Of a stretch of 64,000 bases of DNA, positions 51,533-60,162 are shown piece after piece. Position 1 is the stretch's first letter; the number at the start of each line of letters is the position of its first letter. The translations under genes were made by a program, and so were the position numbers. Origin of the DNA: Neorhizobium galegae bv. officinalis (GTDB lineage: Bacteria; Pseudomonadota; Alphaproteobacteria; Rhizobiales; Rhizobiaceae); assembly GCA_000985875.1 (NCBI GenBank), contig CCRI01000012.1, forward strand, positions 124,001-188,000, in the 5' to 3' direction. The notes beneath the pieces were generated by a model. It worked only from the letters and a program-made list of their open reading frames with translations. It ran no database searches and had not been told where the DNA came from.

Positions 51533-52528
51533 TTACTGATCGGCGGCCGTCAGGAACAGGATATTCAGATCCTTTTCCGGGTTGAAATCGTCAGCGGTCA
51601 TCTCGAACGTCGTCGGGCCGACCTTCTTCACGCCGTTGCCGCAGAAGCTGACGTAGTCCTGTGCCCTGCCCTTGTCGATCGTCAGCTTGAACTTGCCGAT
51701 CGAGCCGCCCCAGTTGGCGCCGGTGGTGAGGATGTACGACACCCATTGCTCCGTATAGTTCGGACCGCTTTTCCCAGCCGCGGCTTCGAGCTTTGCGGCC
51801 GTCTTCATGAAGGCCGCGTCGATGCAGTAGCGCTCGGCATAATCCTTGTAGTTCGTCGCCGGCTTGCCCTGGTCGATGAAGGTCATGGCGACGGTGCCGC
51901 CGACGCTCGGCTTGTAGCGATGGCTGACGCGGACAGGCTTGCCTGCCGGGAATTTGGTCTTCCACCAATAGACCGATCGCAGCGTCCAGGCAGGCGTCAG
52001 ATCCTCCTGCCAGCCCTTGCCGGCGTCGTAACGGTTGACGAACACCAGCCCCTCGGCGATCCAGGCCGTCTTCACGTCCTCGGGCAGGGCCTTGAGCGCG
52101 GCGAGCGTCCTGTCGCTGTAGGGCAGAAGCGGAATGTTGCGCGCAACGAGTTCGTCGGTGCGGTCGACGCCGGCCGCCAGCACCCGCTGCTGCAGTTCCG
52201 GCTTGATCTGCCGGCTGTCCTGCACGACCGAGAAGCCGAGGAAATTGTCGGCGTCGGTATCGTCTAGCGCGATATTGCTGTCCATGCTGCCGGTGATATC
52301 CGGCATCGGGAAGGCTATGACGCTTTCGACGTCCTTGTCGCTGGTGTTCTTGAAGACGTAGTCGACCAGCACTTCCTCGCGGGAAATGTAGAGCTGCTCC
52401 TCGGCCATGGTGACGTCGGAGGTCTGGACGTAGATCAGCCCGCCCGTCTTCAACTCCGCCATGGAATCGTTAGCGAATGCCGGGTTCGAGACAAGCAAAA
52501 GCCCGCCGATCAGCAAGGTCCACCGCAT
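51533..52528 (-). CDS. DUF4424 domain-containing secreted protein
   Basis: 331 residues with a Sec signal peptide (RWTLLIGGLLLVSNPAFA, cleavage after AFA at about 19). The rest is DUF4424: NDSMAELKTGGLIYVQTSDVTM, EEQLYISREEVLVDYVFKN and VESVIAFPMPDI near the start, then VRVSHRYKPSVGGT and CIDAAFMKTA. These periplasmic or extracellular proteins have no established function. It stands alone on its strand, 122 bases downstream of the chemoreceptor stop. Confidence 0.85.
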   Translation of the reverse strand: MRWTLLIGGLLLVSNPAFANDSMAELKTGGLIYVQTSDVTMAEEQLYISREEVLVDYVFKNTSDKDVESVIAFPMPDITGSMDSNIALDDTDADNFLGFSVVQDSRQIKPELQQRVLAAGVDRTDELVARNIPLLPYSDRTLAALKALPEDVKTAWIAEGLVFVNRYDAGKGWQEDLTPAWTLRSVYWWKTKFPAGKPVRVSHRYKPSVGGTVAMTFIDQGKPATNYKDYAERYCIDAAFMKTAAKLEAAAGKSGPNYTEQWVSYILTTGANWGGSIGKFKLTIDKGRAQDYVSFCGNGVKKVGPTTFEMTADDFNPEKDLNILFLTAADQ

Positions 52529-52650
52529 TTCCGTCCCTCCGGTTCGCTGCCGGCTTTCCGGCCGCCGGAAGATAGACGCAAATGCTGAAACAGAGAAGGC
52601 AGGCCGGATGGTCTTCCGGCCTGCCTTTCAAGTCGAGCCATATGGGCGGA

Positions 52651-54591
52651 TCAGAATTCCGACCACTCTTCCTTCACGGCCGCAGCGCTCGCCGCCTTGC
52701 CGGAAAAGGCGCGGGCGACAGTGGAACGCAGGGCGTTTGCCGGCGATGCCACCGGACGGGCTGCGGACGGGGCCGCGACCGGACGAGAGATCCGGGCCGC
52801 CGGCGTACCGCCGAAGTTGAACTGCCTCAGCAGGGCATCCAGCGCCTGGGCTTCCTGGGCAAGCTTGTGGCTTGCCGCGTTCTGCTCTTCGACCATGGCG
52901 GCGTTCTGCTGCGTGCCCTGGTCCATTGCGTTGACCGAGGTGTTGATCTCCTGGAGGCCGGTCGACTGCTCGCGGGTGGAGATGACGATGGCGGAGAGGT
53001 GCTGGTTGATCTGCTGCACTTCACCGACGATCGCTTCCAGCGCCTGGCCGGTCTCGCCGACCAGCGCGACGCCCGCATCCACCTGCTGGCTGGAGGTGGT
53101 GATCAATGCCTTGATCTCCTTTGCCGCATTGGCGGAACGCTGCGCGAGTTCGCGGACTTCCTGTGCGACGACTGCGAAACCCTTGCCCGCTTCGCCGGCA
53201 CGGGCCGCCTCGACGCCCGCATTGAGCGCGAGGAGGTTGGTCTGGAAGGCGATGTCGTCGATGACCGAGATGATATTGCTGATCTCACCGGACGACTTCG
53301 AGATCTGTTCCATGGCGGAGACCGCACGGCGGACCACTTCACCCGATTTCTCGGCACCGATGCGGGTACGCTCGACGCGCTGGCCGACGTCTTCCGCACG
53401 ACGGGCCGATTCCTTCACCGTCGTCGTCACCTGTTCGAGTGCGGCGGCCGTCTCTTCGACGGCTGCGGCCTGCTGTTCGGTGCGGCGGCCGAGATCGTCG
53501 GCCGCGGAGCGGATTTCGCCCGCGCCGGAGCTGATCGCAGAGGCGTTCTCGCCGACCGCCTGGAGGGCTGCCTGCAGCCGGCCGAGTGCCTGGTTGAAAT
53601 CGGTGCGCAGCCGGTCGAGATTGCCGGAGAAGGGCTTTTCGATGCGGTAGGCGACATCGCCATCGGCAAGGCTCGCAAGCCCGGTGGCAAGCGCGTCGAT
53701 CGCGAATTCGAGATTGGCGGCTTCGCGTGCTTTCTGGGCGTCGTTGTCGAGGCGTTCGCGCTCGCTGGTGTCGCGCAGCATGTCGGCATCGCGGGCCAGA
53801 CGCTGCTTTTCGATGGCGGCATCCTTGAAGACCGTAACGGCCTTGGCCATACGGCCGACTTCGTCGCCGCGTTCGAGAGCCGGAACCTGGATGTCATGAT
53901 TGCCGCCCGCAAGGCTGGTCATGGCCTCGGTCATGCCGGCGATCGGCTTGACGATGGCGCGCGACAGGGCAAGCACGAGGGCGACCGCGATGAGGCCGGC
54001 AATGCCGCCGCCGAAGAGAAGCGTCAGCAACAGGTCGGTGTGGGCGCTGGTCTGGGTTTTGACCATGGCGGTGGAGAGGTCGAAAGCCTGCTTCTTGATC
54101 TTGGCGGCAGCCTCGCGGAAGACGTCGAGCTGGCCCTTGGACTGGTTGCGGCCGATCTCGATGACTTCGTCGATCGGCTTGCTGGTGTTCTTGCGCGCAT
54201 CAAGCTGCGGAACGGTGAGCTGGGTGTGGAAGACATCGGCTGCGGCCCGCATCGCATCGAGCGAAGCCAGCATATCCGGCATGCCGGCGGCGGCTTTCTT
54301 GGCGGCGTCGATCGCCGCAATCATCTTCTCGCGGTGGTTGAAGACGTCCGCATAGGTGCTGTCGCTCTTGAAGAGCAGGAAGCCGCGCTGATTGACGGCT
54401 TGTTCCAGCATGGCTTCGAGCGCCGCATCCACATGCATCAGGATGGTCTGGGAGACGACCTGCTGAGCGGAAGACCGGCTCGATTTCAAGGCCTGCCAAT
54501 AAACGCCGGCGGACGCCAGCAGACAAACCGACATCAACGCCGCAAAGGTGATGATCAGCTTCTTGTTCAGGGATAGGTTTTTAAGCGACAT
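52651..54591 (-). CDS. Methyl-accepting chemotaxis protein
   Basis: Transmembrane chemoreceptor of 646 residues. First membrane helix about 10-30 (LIITFAALMSVCLLASAG), periplasmic sensor about 31-185 (helical-bundle type), second helix about 186-208, HAMP (about 207-260, IVKPIAGMTEAMTSLAGG), a second HAMP-like segment (about 290-340) and a signalling coiled coil with the conserved tip SKSSGEISNIISVIDDIAFQ and FQTNLLALNAGVEAARAGEAG. The C-terminus EEWSEF fits the x-W-x-x-F pentapeptide that tethers CheR/CheB. The ligand is unknown. Divergent from the tlyA gene. Confidence 0.95.
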   Translation of the reverse strand: MSLKNLSLNKKLIITFAALMSVCLLASAGVYWQALKSSRSSAQQVVSQTILMHVDAALEAMLEQAVNQRGFLLFKSDSTYADVFNHREKMIAAIDAAKKAAAGMPDMLASLDAMRAAADVFHTQLTVPQLDARKNTSKPIDEVIEIGRNQSKGQLDVFREAAAKIKKQAFDLSTAMVKTQTSAHTDLLLTLLFGGGIAGLIAVALVLALSRAIVKPIAGMTEAMTSLAGGNHDIQVPALERGDEVGRMAKAVTVFKDAAIEKQRLARDADMLRDTSERERLDNDAQKAREAANLEFAIDALATGLASLADGDVAYRIEKPFSGNLDRLRTDFNQALGRLQAALQAVGENASAISSGAGEIRSAADDLGRRTEQQAAAVEETAAALEQVTTTVKESARRAEDVGQRVERTRIGAEKSGEVVRRAVSAMEQISKSSGEISNIISVIDDIAFQTNLLALNAGVEAARAGEAGKGFAVVAQEVRELAQRSANAAKEIKALITTSSQQVDAGVALVGETGQALEAIVGEVQQINQHLSAIVISTREQSTGLQEINTSVNAMDQGTQQNAAMVEEQNAASHKLAQEAQALDALLRQFNFGGTPAARISRPVAAPSAARPVASPANALRSTVARAFSGKAASAAAVKEEWSEF

Positions 54592-54744
54592 CAGGGGCTT
54601 CCGCTCTCAGTTGAAACAGTATTGGACGTCTCCTCCAGCCCGGAGAGAATCCTAACATGATTAAAATATGATTGAATGCGGCCATGAGTTTTCATGGATC
54701 AAGCCCCTTGCAAGCAAGGCGATAGGCAGGCATTGACTGCACCC

Positions 54745-55509
54745 ATGTCCTCAAATCCCGAAAACCAACGCCTCGACCAGCTTCTCGTCTCGCTCAATCT
54801 CGTCGCGAGCCGAGCCCGTGCGCGCGACGCGATCGCCCGTGGCACCGTGACCGTCAATGGCCGCGTCGTCACCAAACCGAGCCTCACCTTCCCGCCCGAC
54901 GCGCAGCTCACCATCGACGACCCGGCGCAGGATTACGTGTCGCGCGCGGCGCTGAAGCTCGTCGCGGCGCTCGATCACTTCAAGCTCGACCCGGCAGGCC
55001 ATGACTGTCTCGATATCGGCGCCTCGACCGGCGGCTTTACCGAGGTGCTGATCATGCGCGGCGCAGAGCATGTCACCTCGATCGACGTCGGCCACGGGCA
55101 GATGCATCCGCGGCTGCTCGCCGAGCCGCGGGTCACCAATATCGAAGGCCTCAACGCCCGCTATCTGACCGCCGAGGATTACGACGACCGCGAGATCACC
55201 TTCATCGTTTCCGACGTCTCGTTCATTTCGTTGAAGCTGGCGCTGGCACCGGCGCTCGATCTTGCCGAGCCCGGCGCGCATTGCGTGCTGCTGGTCAAGC
55301 CGCAATTCGAGGCGGGACGGGATGCGATCAGCAAGGCCGGACTATTGAAGGAGCCGGAAACGGCACCCCAGGTCGCAGCCGAACTCGAACGCTGGCTCGT
55401 CGAAGAAATGGGCTGGGCGAGCCTCGGGCTGATCCCCTCCCCGATCGCCGGCGGCGACGGCAACCAGGAATACCTGCTCGCAGGCGTGAAGCCCGGGGAA
55501 CCGTCATGA
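54745..55509 (+). CDS. TlyA family rRNA (cytidine-2'-O)-methyltransferase
   Basis: 254-residue RNA methyltransferase. N-terminal S4 RNA-binding domain (about 8-70; QRLDQLLVSLNLVASRARAR, GTVTVNGRVVTKP) and a FtsJ-like SAM domain with CLDIGASTGGFTEVLI (about 89-104), VTSIDVGHGQMHPRL and FIVSDVSFISLKLAL (about 152-166). TlyA proteins methylate 16S/23S rRNA; some members are also called hemolysin A. The ATG at 54745 begins just before the S4 domain; the frame is open 17 codons further. It overlaps the next methyltransferase gene by four bases. Confidence 0.92.
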   Translation: MSSNPENQRLDQLLVSLNLVASRARARDAIARGTVTVNGRVVTKPSLTFPPDAQLTIDDPAQDYVSRAALKLVAALDHFKLDPAGHDCLDIGASTGGFTEVLIMRGAEHVTSIDVGHGQMHPRLLAEPRVTNIEGLNARYLTAEDYDDREITFIVSDVSFISLKLALAPALDLAEPGAHCVLLVKPQFEAGRDAISKAGLLKEPETAPQVAAELERWLVEEMGWASLGLIPSPIAGGDGNQEYLLAGVKPGEPS

Positions 55510-56750
55510 GCACAGTCACCGTCACGATCAACCGGCTCGGGGCGCAGGGCCACGGCATCGCCAATGGCGAAGACGGCCCGGTCTATGTGCCCTACGCTCT
55601 TCCGGGCGAAACGCTGGCGATTGCCCGCAACGGCGATCACGGCACGGTCATGTCGACCTCCAACCCGTCGCCGGACCGGGTTGCACCGCCCTGCCGCCAC
55701 TTCGGGCCTGACAGCGATGCCTGCGGCGGCTGTTCGCTGCAGCATCTGGCCGACGCGCCCTACCACGCCTTCAAGCGCAACCTCGTCGTCGAGGCGCTGA
55801 AATCCAAGGGCCTGACGCCTGAAGTGGGCGAGTTGGTCATCGCCCATCCCGGCAAGCGTCGTCGGGTGGTGTTTTCCGCCCGCAAGACCGAGAAGGAATT
55901 GCTGCTCGGCTTCAACCGCGCCGAGACCAACCACATCGTCTCGATCGTCGAATGTCCGATCGCCTCGCCGGGCATCGTTGCCCGGCTCGAGGCTATCCGC
56001 GCGGTGGGCAAGGCACTGGCGACCGGCTCGGAAACGTTCCGGATCGCGGTTCTTGAAACGCTTGCAGGCCTCGACCTTGCCGCGGAAGGGCTGAAGCCGC
56101 TCGACGACAAGCAGCGGCGCCTGGTCACCGAGACGGTGCTGGCGCTGAAAAGCATTGCGCGGGTTTCCGCCAATGGCGAGATCGTCATCGAATTGCAGAA
56201 GCCGCTGGTGGATTTCGGCGGCGTCAAGGTCTCGCCGCCGCCCGGCGCCTTTACCCAGGCGACGAAACAGGCGGAAGACGCGATGGCCGAACTGGTGCTG
56301 TCGCATGTCGGCAAGGCCAAGCGCATTATCGACCTGTTTGCCGGCTCCGGCACATTTTCCCTCCGGCTCGCCCGCATCGCCAAGGTGCATGCGGTGGAAG
56401 GCGACGAGAAGTCGGTCAAGGCGCTCGATCACGCCGCCCGCAACACGCAAGGGCTGAAGCCGGTATCGGTGGAGAAGCGAGACCTCTTCCGCCGGCCGAT
56501 GATGGTGTCCGAACTGAAGAACTACGACGCCGTCGTGTTCGATCCGCCGCGCGCCGGTGCCGAAGTCCAGATGAAGGAACTTGTCCGATCTGGCGTGAAG
56601 ACGGTCGTGGCGGTCAGCTGCAACCCGCTGACGCTCGCCCGCGACCTTCGGATTCTCGTCGATGGCGGATACCAGATCAAGGCCGTCACGCCGATCGACC
56701 AGTTCCTCTGGTCGCCGCATGTGGAAGCGGTGGTGCTGTTGCAGAAGTAA
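55506..56750 (+). CDS. Class I SAM-dependent RNA methyltransferase (RlmD/RumA type)
   Basis: 414-residue RNA 5-methyluridine methyltransferase. An N-terminal TRAM domain (about 1-55; VTVTINRLGAQGHGIANGED) is followed by a 4Fe-4S Cys cluster: C63, C73, C76 (CRHFGPDSDACGGC) and the Cys in IVECPIASPG. The SAM motif is IIDLFAGSGTFSLRLA, with AVVFDPPRAGAEVQ, and the catalytic Cys lies in VAVSCNPLTLARDL. It probably makes m5U in 23S rRNA (RlmD-like), though RlmC/TrmA-like specificity cannot be excluded. Translationally coupled to tlyA by an ATGA overlap, and a conserved rhizobial pair. Confidence 0.93.
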   Translation: MSTVTVTINRLGAQGHGIANGEDGPVYVPYALPGETLAIARNGDHGTVMSTSNPSPDRVAPPCRHFGPDSDACGGCSLQHLADAPYHAFKRNLVVEALKSKGLTPEVGELVIAHPGKRRRVVFSARKTEKELLLGFNRAETNHIVSIVECPIASPGIVARLEAIRAVGKALATGSETFRIAVLETLAGLDLAAEGLKPLDDKQRRLVTETVLALKSIARVSANGEIVIELQKPLVDFGGVKVSPPPGAFTQATKQAEDAMAELVLSHVGKAKRIIDLFAGSGTFSLRLARIAKVHAVEGDEKSVKALDHAARNTQGLKPVSVEKRDLFRRPMMVSELKNYDAVVFDPPRAGAEVQMKELVRSGVKTVVAVSCNPLTLARDLRILVDGGYQIKAVTPIDQFLWSPHVEAVVLLQK

Positions 56751-56776
56751 GCTCGGGCAGAAGACCGCCGGGCCTC

Positions 56777-57151
56777 TTACCGATCCAGATCGAGCGTGCC
56801 GCTGCCGACGACGCCGGAGCAGCGGCAACGGCCGCCGACGCGGCCCGGTTCGGCGTTGCACACATAGGGACGACGGCGATCCATGCTCGGCGGCGGGGAG
56901 ACGACGCAGACATAACGCTGCGGGCGGGGGCGATTTCTATCGCGGTCACGGTCGCGATCCCGGTCCCCGTCACGATACCGGTCACGATCATCGTCGCGGC
57001 GGATGATGACGCCGTTCGGGCCGATGGTGACGGAGGGGCTCTGGGCGAGTTGCAGCGGCTGGCTCTGCACTGGGAATGCCAGCGTCTCGGCATGCGCCGG
57101 CGCTATTGCCAGAAGCGATACGAGCAAGCACGACCAGAAACGATAGGACAT
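56777..57151 (-). CDS. Small secreted protein with an Asp-Arg repeat tract
   Basis: 124 residues, not assigned to a family. Signal peptide MSYRFWSCLLVSLLAIAPAHA (cleavage after AHA at 21). A short conserved-looking piece SPSVTIGPNGVIIRR (about 39-53) precedes an alternating Asp-Arg tract (about residues 53-74), and a C-terminal Cys-containing tail (VCVVSPP, YVCNAEPG, GGRCRCSG) suggests disulfides in the periplasm. The charged repeat may bind nucleic acid or surface polymers, which is inference. It converges with the methyltransferase gene. Confidence 0.65.
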   Translation of the reverse strand: MSYRFWSCLLVSLLAIAPAHAETLAFPVQSQPLQLAQSPSVTIGPNGVIIRRDDDRDRYRDGDRDRDRDRDRNRPRPQRYVCVVSPPPSMDRRRPYVCNAEPGRVGGRCRCSGVVGSGTLDLDR

Positions 57152-57234
57152 TCTTTCCTCCCAGGTTATGGAGGCAATCTAGCGCTGAAGCTGCGTCAAA
57201 AGAAGACGGGAGCAGAGTTTCCCGCAGGACACCG

Positions 57235-57993
57235 TTAACGTCGCATGAAGGCCTCGAAGGCGGCACGCGCCTCTGCACTTTTGAGCTGGGCGGAGAAATG
57301 CAGCAGTTCCTCATCCATGCGGGCAAGCACCGCGTCGCGCGGTCCGCGCACCAGGTCGCGGGCGATCCTCAGGGCCTGGGGCGGTTTCGCCGCAAGGCTC
57401 GCGGCAAGGGCCAGAGTCTCGGCTTCGACCGCCTGCGCCTCCACGATCCTCCAGATCAGTCCGGCATCGAGCGCCGCCTGCGCAGAAAATCCCTCACCCG
57501 CCACCAGCATGGCAAAGGCGCGCTGGTGACCGATGATTTTCGGCGCCAGCAGGCTGGAAGCGGCTTCCGGCACCAGCGCCAGATCAACGAAGGGCGTCTT
57601 GAAGAGGCTGCGTGCGGACGCGACCGTCAGGTCGCAATGCATGTTCAAGGTGGTGCCGATGCCGATCGCCAGACCATCGACACCGGATACCAGCGGCTTT
57701 TCGGCAAGCGCCAAGGCCTTGATGAAAACGGCGGCGGCAGGCGCATCCTTCGATCCGGACATCGCATAGGTGAGGAAATCGCCCATGTCGTTGCCGGCGG
57801 AGAAGCAGCCTTCGGTGCCGAGGAAGGCGACTGCGCGCACGGCGTCGTCGCCGTTGGCCTCTTCGAGCGCCGCGGTCATGCGGTTATACATCGCCGAGGT
57901 GAAGGCGTTCTTCTTTTCCGGCCGGTTGAAGCGGATCACCATGACGCCCGGCTGGGCTTCCGGACGTTCGACGAGGATGTGGTTGTCGCTCAC
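57235..57993 (-). CDS. Enoyl-CoA hydratase/isomerase family protein
   Basis: 252-residue crotonase-fold enzyme. Oxyanion-hole segments are FLGTEGCFSAGNDMGDFL (about 54-71) and GVDGLAIGIGTTLNMHCDL (about 100-118), and a Glu lies in FVDLALVPEAASSLLAP (about 134-150). Typical of beta-oxidation hydratases, isomerases and related enzymes. It begins 11 bases after the acyl-CoA dehydrogenase gene, so the two make an operon for degradation of an acyl-CoA. The true substrate is not determined; the same operon type exists in branched-chain or sulfur-containing fatty acid breakdown. Confidence 0.92.
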   Translation of the reverse strand: MSDNHILVERPEAQPGVMVIRFNRPEKKNAFTSAMYNRMTAALEEANGDDAVRAVAFLGTEGCFSAGNDMGDFLTYAMSGSKDAPAAAVFIKALALAEKPLVSGVDGLAIGIGTTLNMHCDLTVASARSLFKTPFVDLALVPEAASSLLAPKIIGHQRAFAMLVAGEGFSAQAALDAGLIWRIVEAQAVEAETLALAASLAAKPPQALRIARDLVRGPRDAVLARMDEELLHFSAQLKSAEARAAFEAFMRR

Positions 57994-58004
57994 GGATATC
58001 TCCT

Positions 58005-59798
58005 TCAGGCCAGGATGGCGCGGGCAGCTTCAAGGCTCGCGGCGCCCGAGATGACCCGGTCCTTCAGGGCCGAGGTTTCAGCCAGCAGGTTTTCGGCCAT
58101 GAAGCGGCACAGCGCGACGCGCTTTTCCGGGCCGCCATTGTCGATGACGACAAGCGCGCCCTTGGCTAGGTAGCAGCCGGTCAGCACCAGGCCGAACAGG
58201 CGCTGATAGGGCGTCGCGCCGGCAAGCGCATCGGCGATCCTGCCGGCGGCTTGCGTTTCCAGCAGCCAGCCGGTGGCGGTTTCGAGCGCGGCGATGGCGG
58301 CGCGCAGGCGGTCGCCCGTCTCGCCGAACGCCGCATCGTTGGAGGCCGAGACCTTGTCGGCGATCTCCTTCAGCTCTCCGATGAAGCCGCGCACCTGGTC
58401 TCCGGCAGAGAGCGGCAGCTTGCGGGTCACGAGGTCGATCGCCTGGATGCCGTTGGTGCCCTCGTAGATGGGCGCGATGCGGGCGTCGCGCAGGTAACGG
58501 GCGGCACCCGTTTCCTCGATGAAGCCCATGCCGCCATGCACCTGGATGCCGAGCGACGCGACGTCGACACCGGCGTCGGTCGCGAAGGATTTGGCGATCG
58601 GTGTCAGAAGCGCGGCCCGTTCGGTCCAGTGCCGGGCCTCGTCGCCTTCGGTGTGATGCGACATATCGGTCGCGTGGGCGCAGGCGTAGCAGATGGCGCG
58701 AGCCCCTTGCGTCAGGGCCTTCATGGTGATCAGGGTGCGGGCGATGTCCGGATGGTCGATGATCGGGCTCATGCCGGTCCCGGACCAGCCGGGCGCCTTG
58801 CCCTGGGTGCGTTCCCTGGCAAAGGCGACCGCCTTCTGGGTTGCGGCTTCGGCGATCGCCACGCCCTGCATGCCGACCGCAAGCCGGGCATTGTTCATCA
58901 TCGTGAACATGCAGGCGAGGCCCTTGTTCTCCTCGCCGATCAGCCAGCCGATCGCGCCCTTGTCCTCCTCGTTGCCGGAAGAGAACTTGCCATCGCCGTA
59001 GATCATCGTGCAGGTGGGCGAACCGTGGATGCCGAGCTTGTGTTCGATCGAATGGCAGAAGACGTCGTTGCGCGCCTCCAGCGAACCATCGTCGCCCACC
59101 AGGAATTTCGGGACCAGGAAAAGCGAGATGCCGCGGGTGCCGGCAGGTGCATCGGGAAGCCGCGCCAGGACGAGATGGATGATGTTGTCTGCGGCGTCGT
59201 GTTCGCCCCAGGTGATGAAGATCTTCTGGCCAAAAATGCGGTAGGTGCCATCGTCGCTGCGCTCGGCACGGGCCTTCAACACGCCGAGATCGGAGCCGGC
59301 ATGCGGCTCGGTCAGGTTCATGGTGCCGGTCCATTCGCCGGAGACCATTTTGGCGAGGTATTTTTCCTTCAGCGCATCGCTGCCGTGGGCGACCAGCGCC
59401 TCGATGGCGCCCATGGTCAGCGTCGGGGCCAGCGCGAAGGCCATGGAGGCGGAATTCCACATTTCGAGCGCGGCGACGTTGAGCATATGCGGCAGGTTCT
59501 GGCCGCCATAGGCTTCCGGCGCGGTCAGGCCGTTCCAGCCGCCCTCACGCCAGTGACGGTAGAGTTCCGGCCAGCCGTCCGGCGTCTTCACCTTGCCGTC
59601 GGTCAGGCGGGCGCCTTGCGTGTCCCCGATCTCGCCGAGCGGCGCCATTTCGTTGCCCGCAAACCGTCCCGCTTCTTCCAGGATCGCCTCGACCAGATCG
59701 GCGCTCAAGTCGCCAAACCTGCCGATCTCCAGGGCGTCCGCAAGACCGGCCACGTGGTTCAGGGTGAAGGCGATCTCCTCGACCGGTGCCTTGTACAT
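58005..59798 (-). CDS. Acyl-CoA dehydrogenase (large, DmdC/FadE-like group)
   Basis: 597-residue FAD flavoprotein, longer than classical acyl-CoA dehydrogenases and of the group with an extra N-terminal segment (MYKAPVEEIAFTLNHVAGL) and C-terminal domain. Family stretches: GWNGLTAPEAYGGQNLPHML (about 90-110), WTGTMNLTEPHAGSDLGVLK (about 154-173; FAD/substrate loop), KIFITWGEHD, and YEGTNGIQAIDLVTRKLPL (about 448-466) with the likely catalytic Glu in YEGTN. Members act on medium/long-chain or 3-methylmercaptopropionyl-CoA. An inverted repeat about 80 bases upstream (59879-59894) probably binds its regulator. Confidence 0.93.
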   Translation of the reverse strand: MYKAPVEEIAFTLNHVAGLADALEIGRFGDLSADLVEAILEEAGRFAGNEMAPLGEIGDTQGARLTDGKVKTPDGWPELYRHWREGGWNGLTAPEAYGGQNLPHMLNVAALEMWNSASMAFALAPTLTMGAIEALVAHGSDALKEKYLAKMVSGEWTGTMNLTEPHAGSDLGVLKARAERSDDGTYRIFGQKIFITWGEHDAADNIIHLVLARLPDAPAGTRGISLFLVPKFLVGDDGSLEARNDVFCHSIEHKLGIHGSPTCTMIYGDGKFSSGNEEDKGAIGWLIGEENKGLACMFTMMNNARLAVGMQGVAIAEAATQKAVAFARERTQGKAPGWSGTGMSPIIDHPDIARTLITMKALTQGARAICYACAHATDMSHHTEGDEARHWTERAALLTPIAKSFATDAGVDVASLGIQVHGGMGFIEETGAARYLRDARIAPIYEGTNGIQAIDLVTRKLPLSAGDQVRGFIGELKEIADKVSASNDAAFGETGDRLRAAIAALETATGWLLETQAAGRIADALAGATPYQRLFGLVLTGCYLAKGALVVIDNGGPEKRVALCRFMAENLLAETSALKDRVISGAASLEAARAILA

Positions 59799-60162
59799 GA
59801 TGCTCCTCCTCCTCGTGGGCGCAACTGCGCCATCCCCAATGTAACCGATTCTGCTCCGTCGGCATTCCTCATATGCTTTTTACGTAAACGTAAACTAACT
59901 TGTCAACGTTCGTCGGTAGCCTCCGGCATTCGGCTAACCGGCAAGCACTGCATCCAGCCATGCCAGAGGGTCCGGACCGTTTCGGCCGGCGGCGGCGACA
60001 GCTTCGGATTGCTTGCGGTATTCATCTTCTGGCAGCATATGAGTTTCCAGCCGAGTTGAGCCGCTGTCTGGCGCTGCAAGATGACAAGCCTAAGCTACTT
60101 TTTCTGCTTTGGAGAATCTTGTTGAAACGAGCGTTACAGAAGGGGTCTATGGAGTGATGCCT
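59799..60162. other. Divergent intergenic region between acyl-CoA dehydrogenase and CorA genes
   Basis: 364 bases. It holds the inverted repeat at 59879-59894 and, near its right edge, the GGAG that sets the corA start. A run of open codons in front of corA is not convincing coding sequence. Confidence 0.55.
59879..59894. promoter_or_regulatory. TTTACGT-AA-ACGTAAA inverted repeat before the acyl-CoA dehydrogenase operon
   Basis: Seven-base perfect arms separated by two bases, 80 bases upstream of the acyl-CoA dehydrogenase start, in an AT-rich patch. It is of the form I associate with MerR-type LiuR operators of branched-chain and fatty acid catabolism; this is memory, not a search. No liuR gene is in the window. 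Confidence 0.6.
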
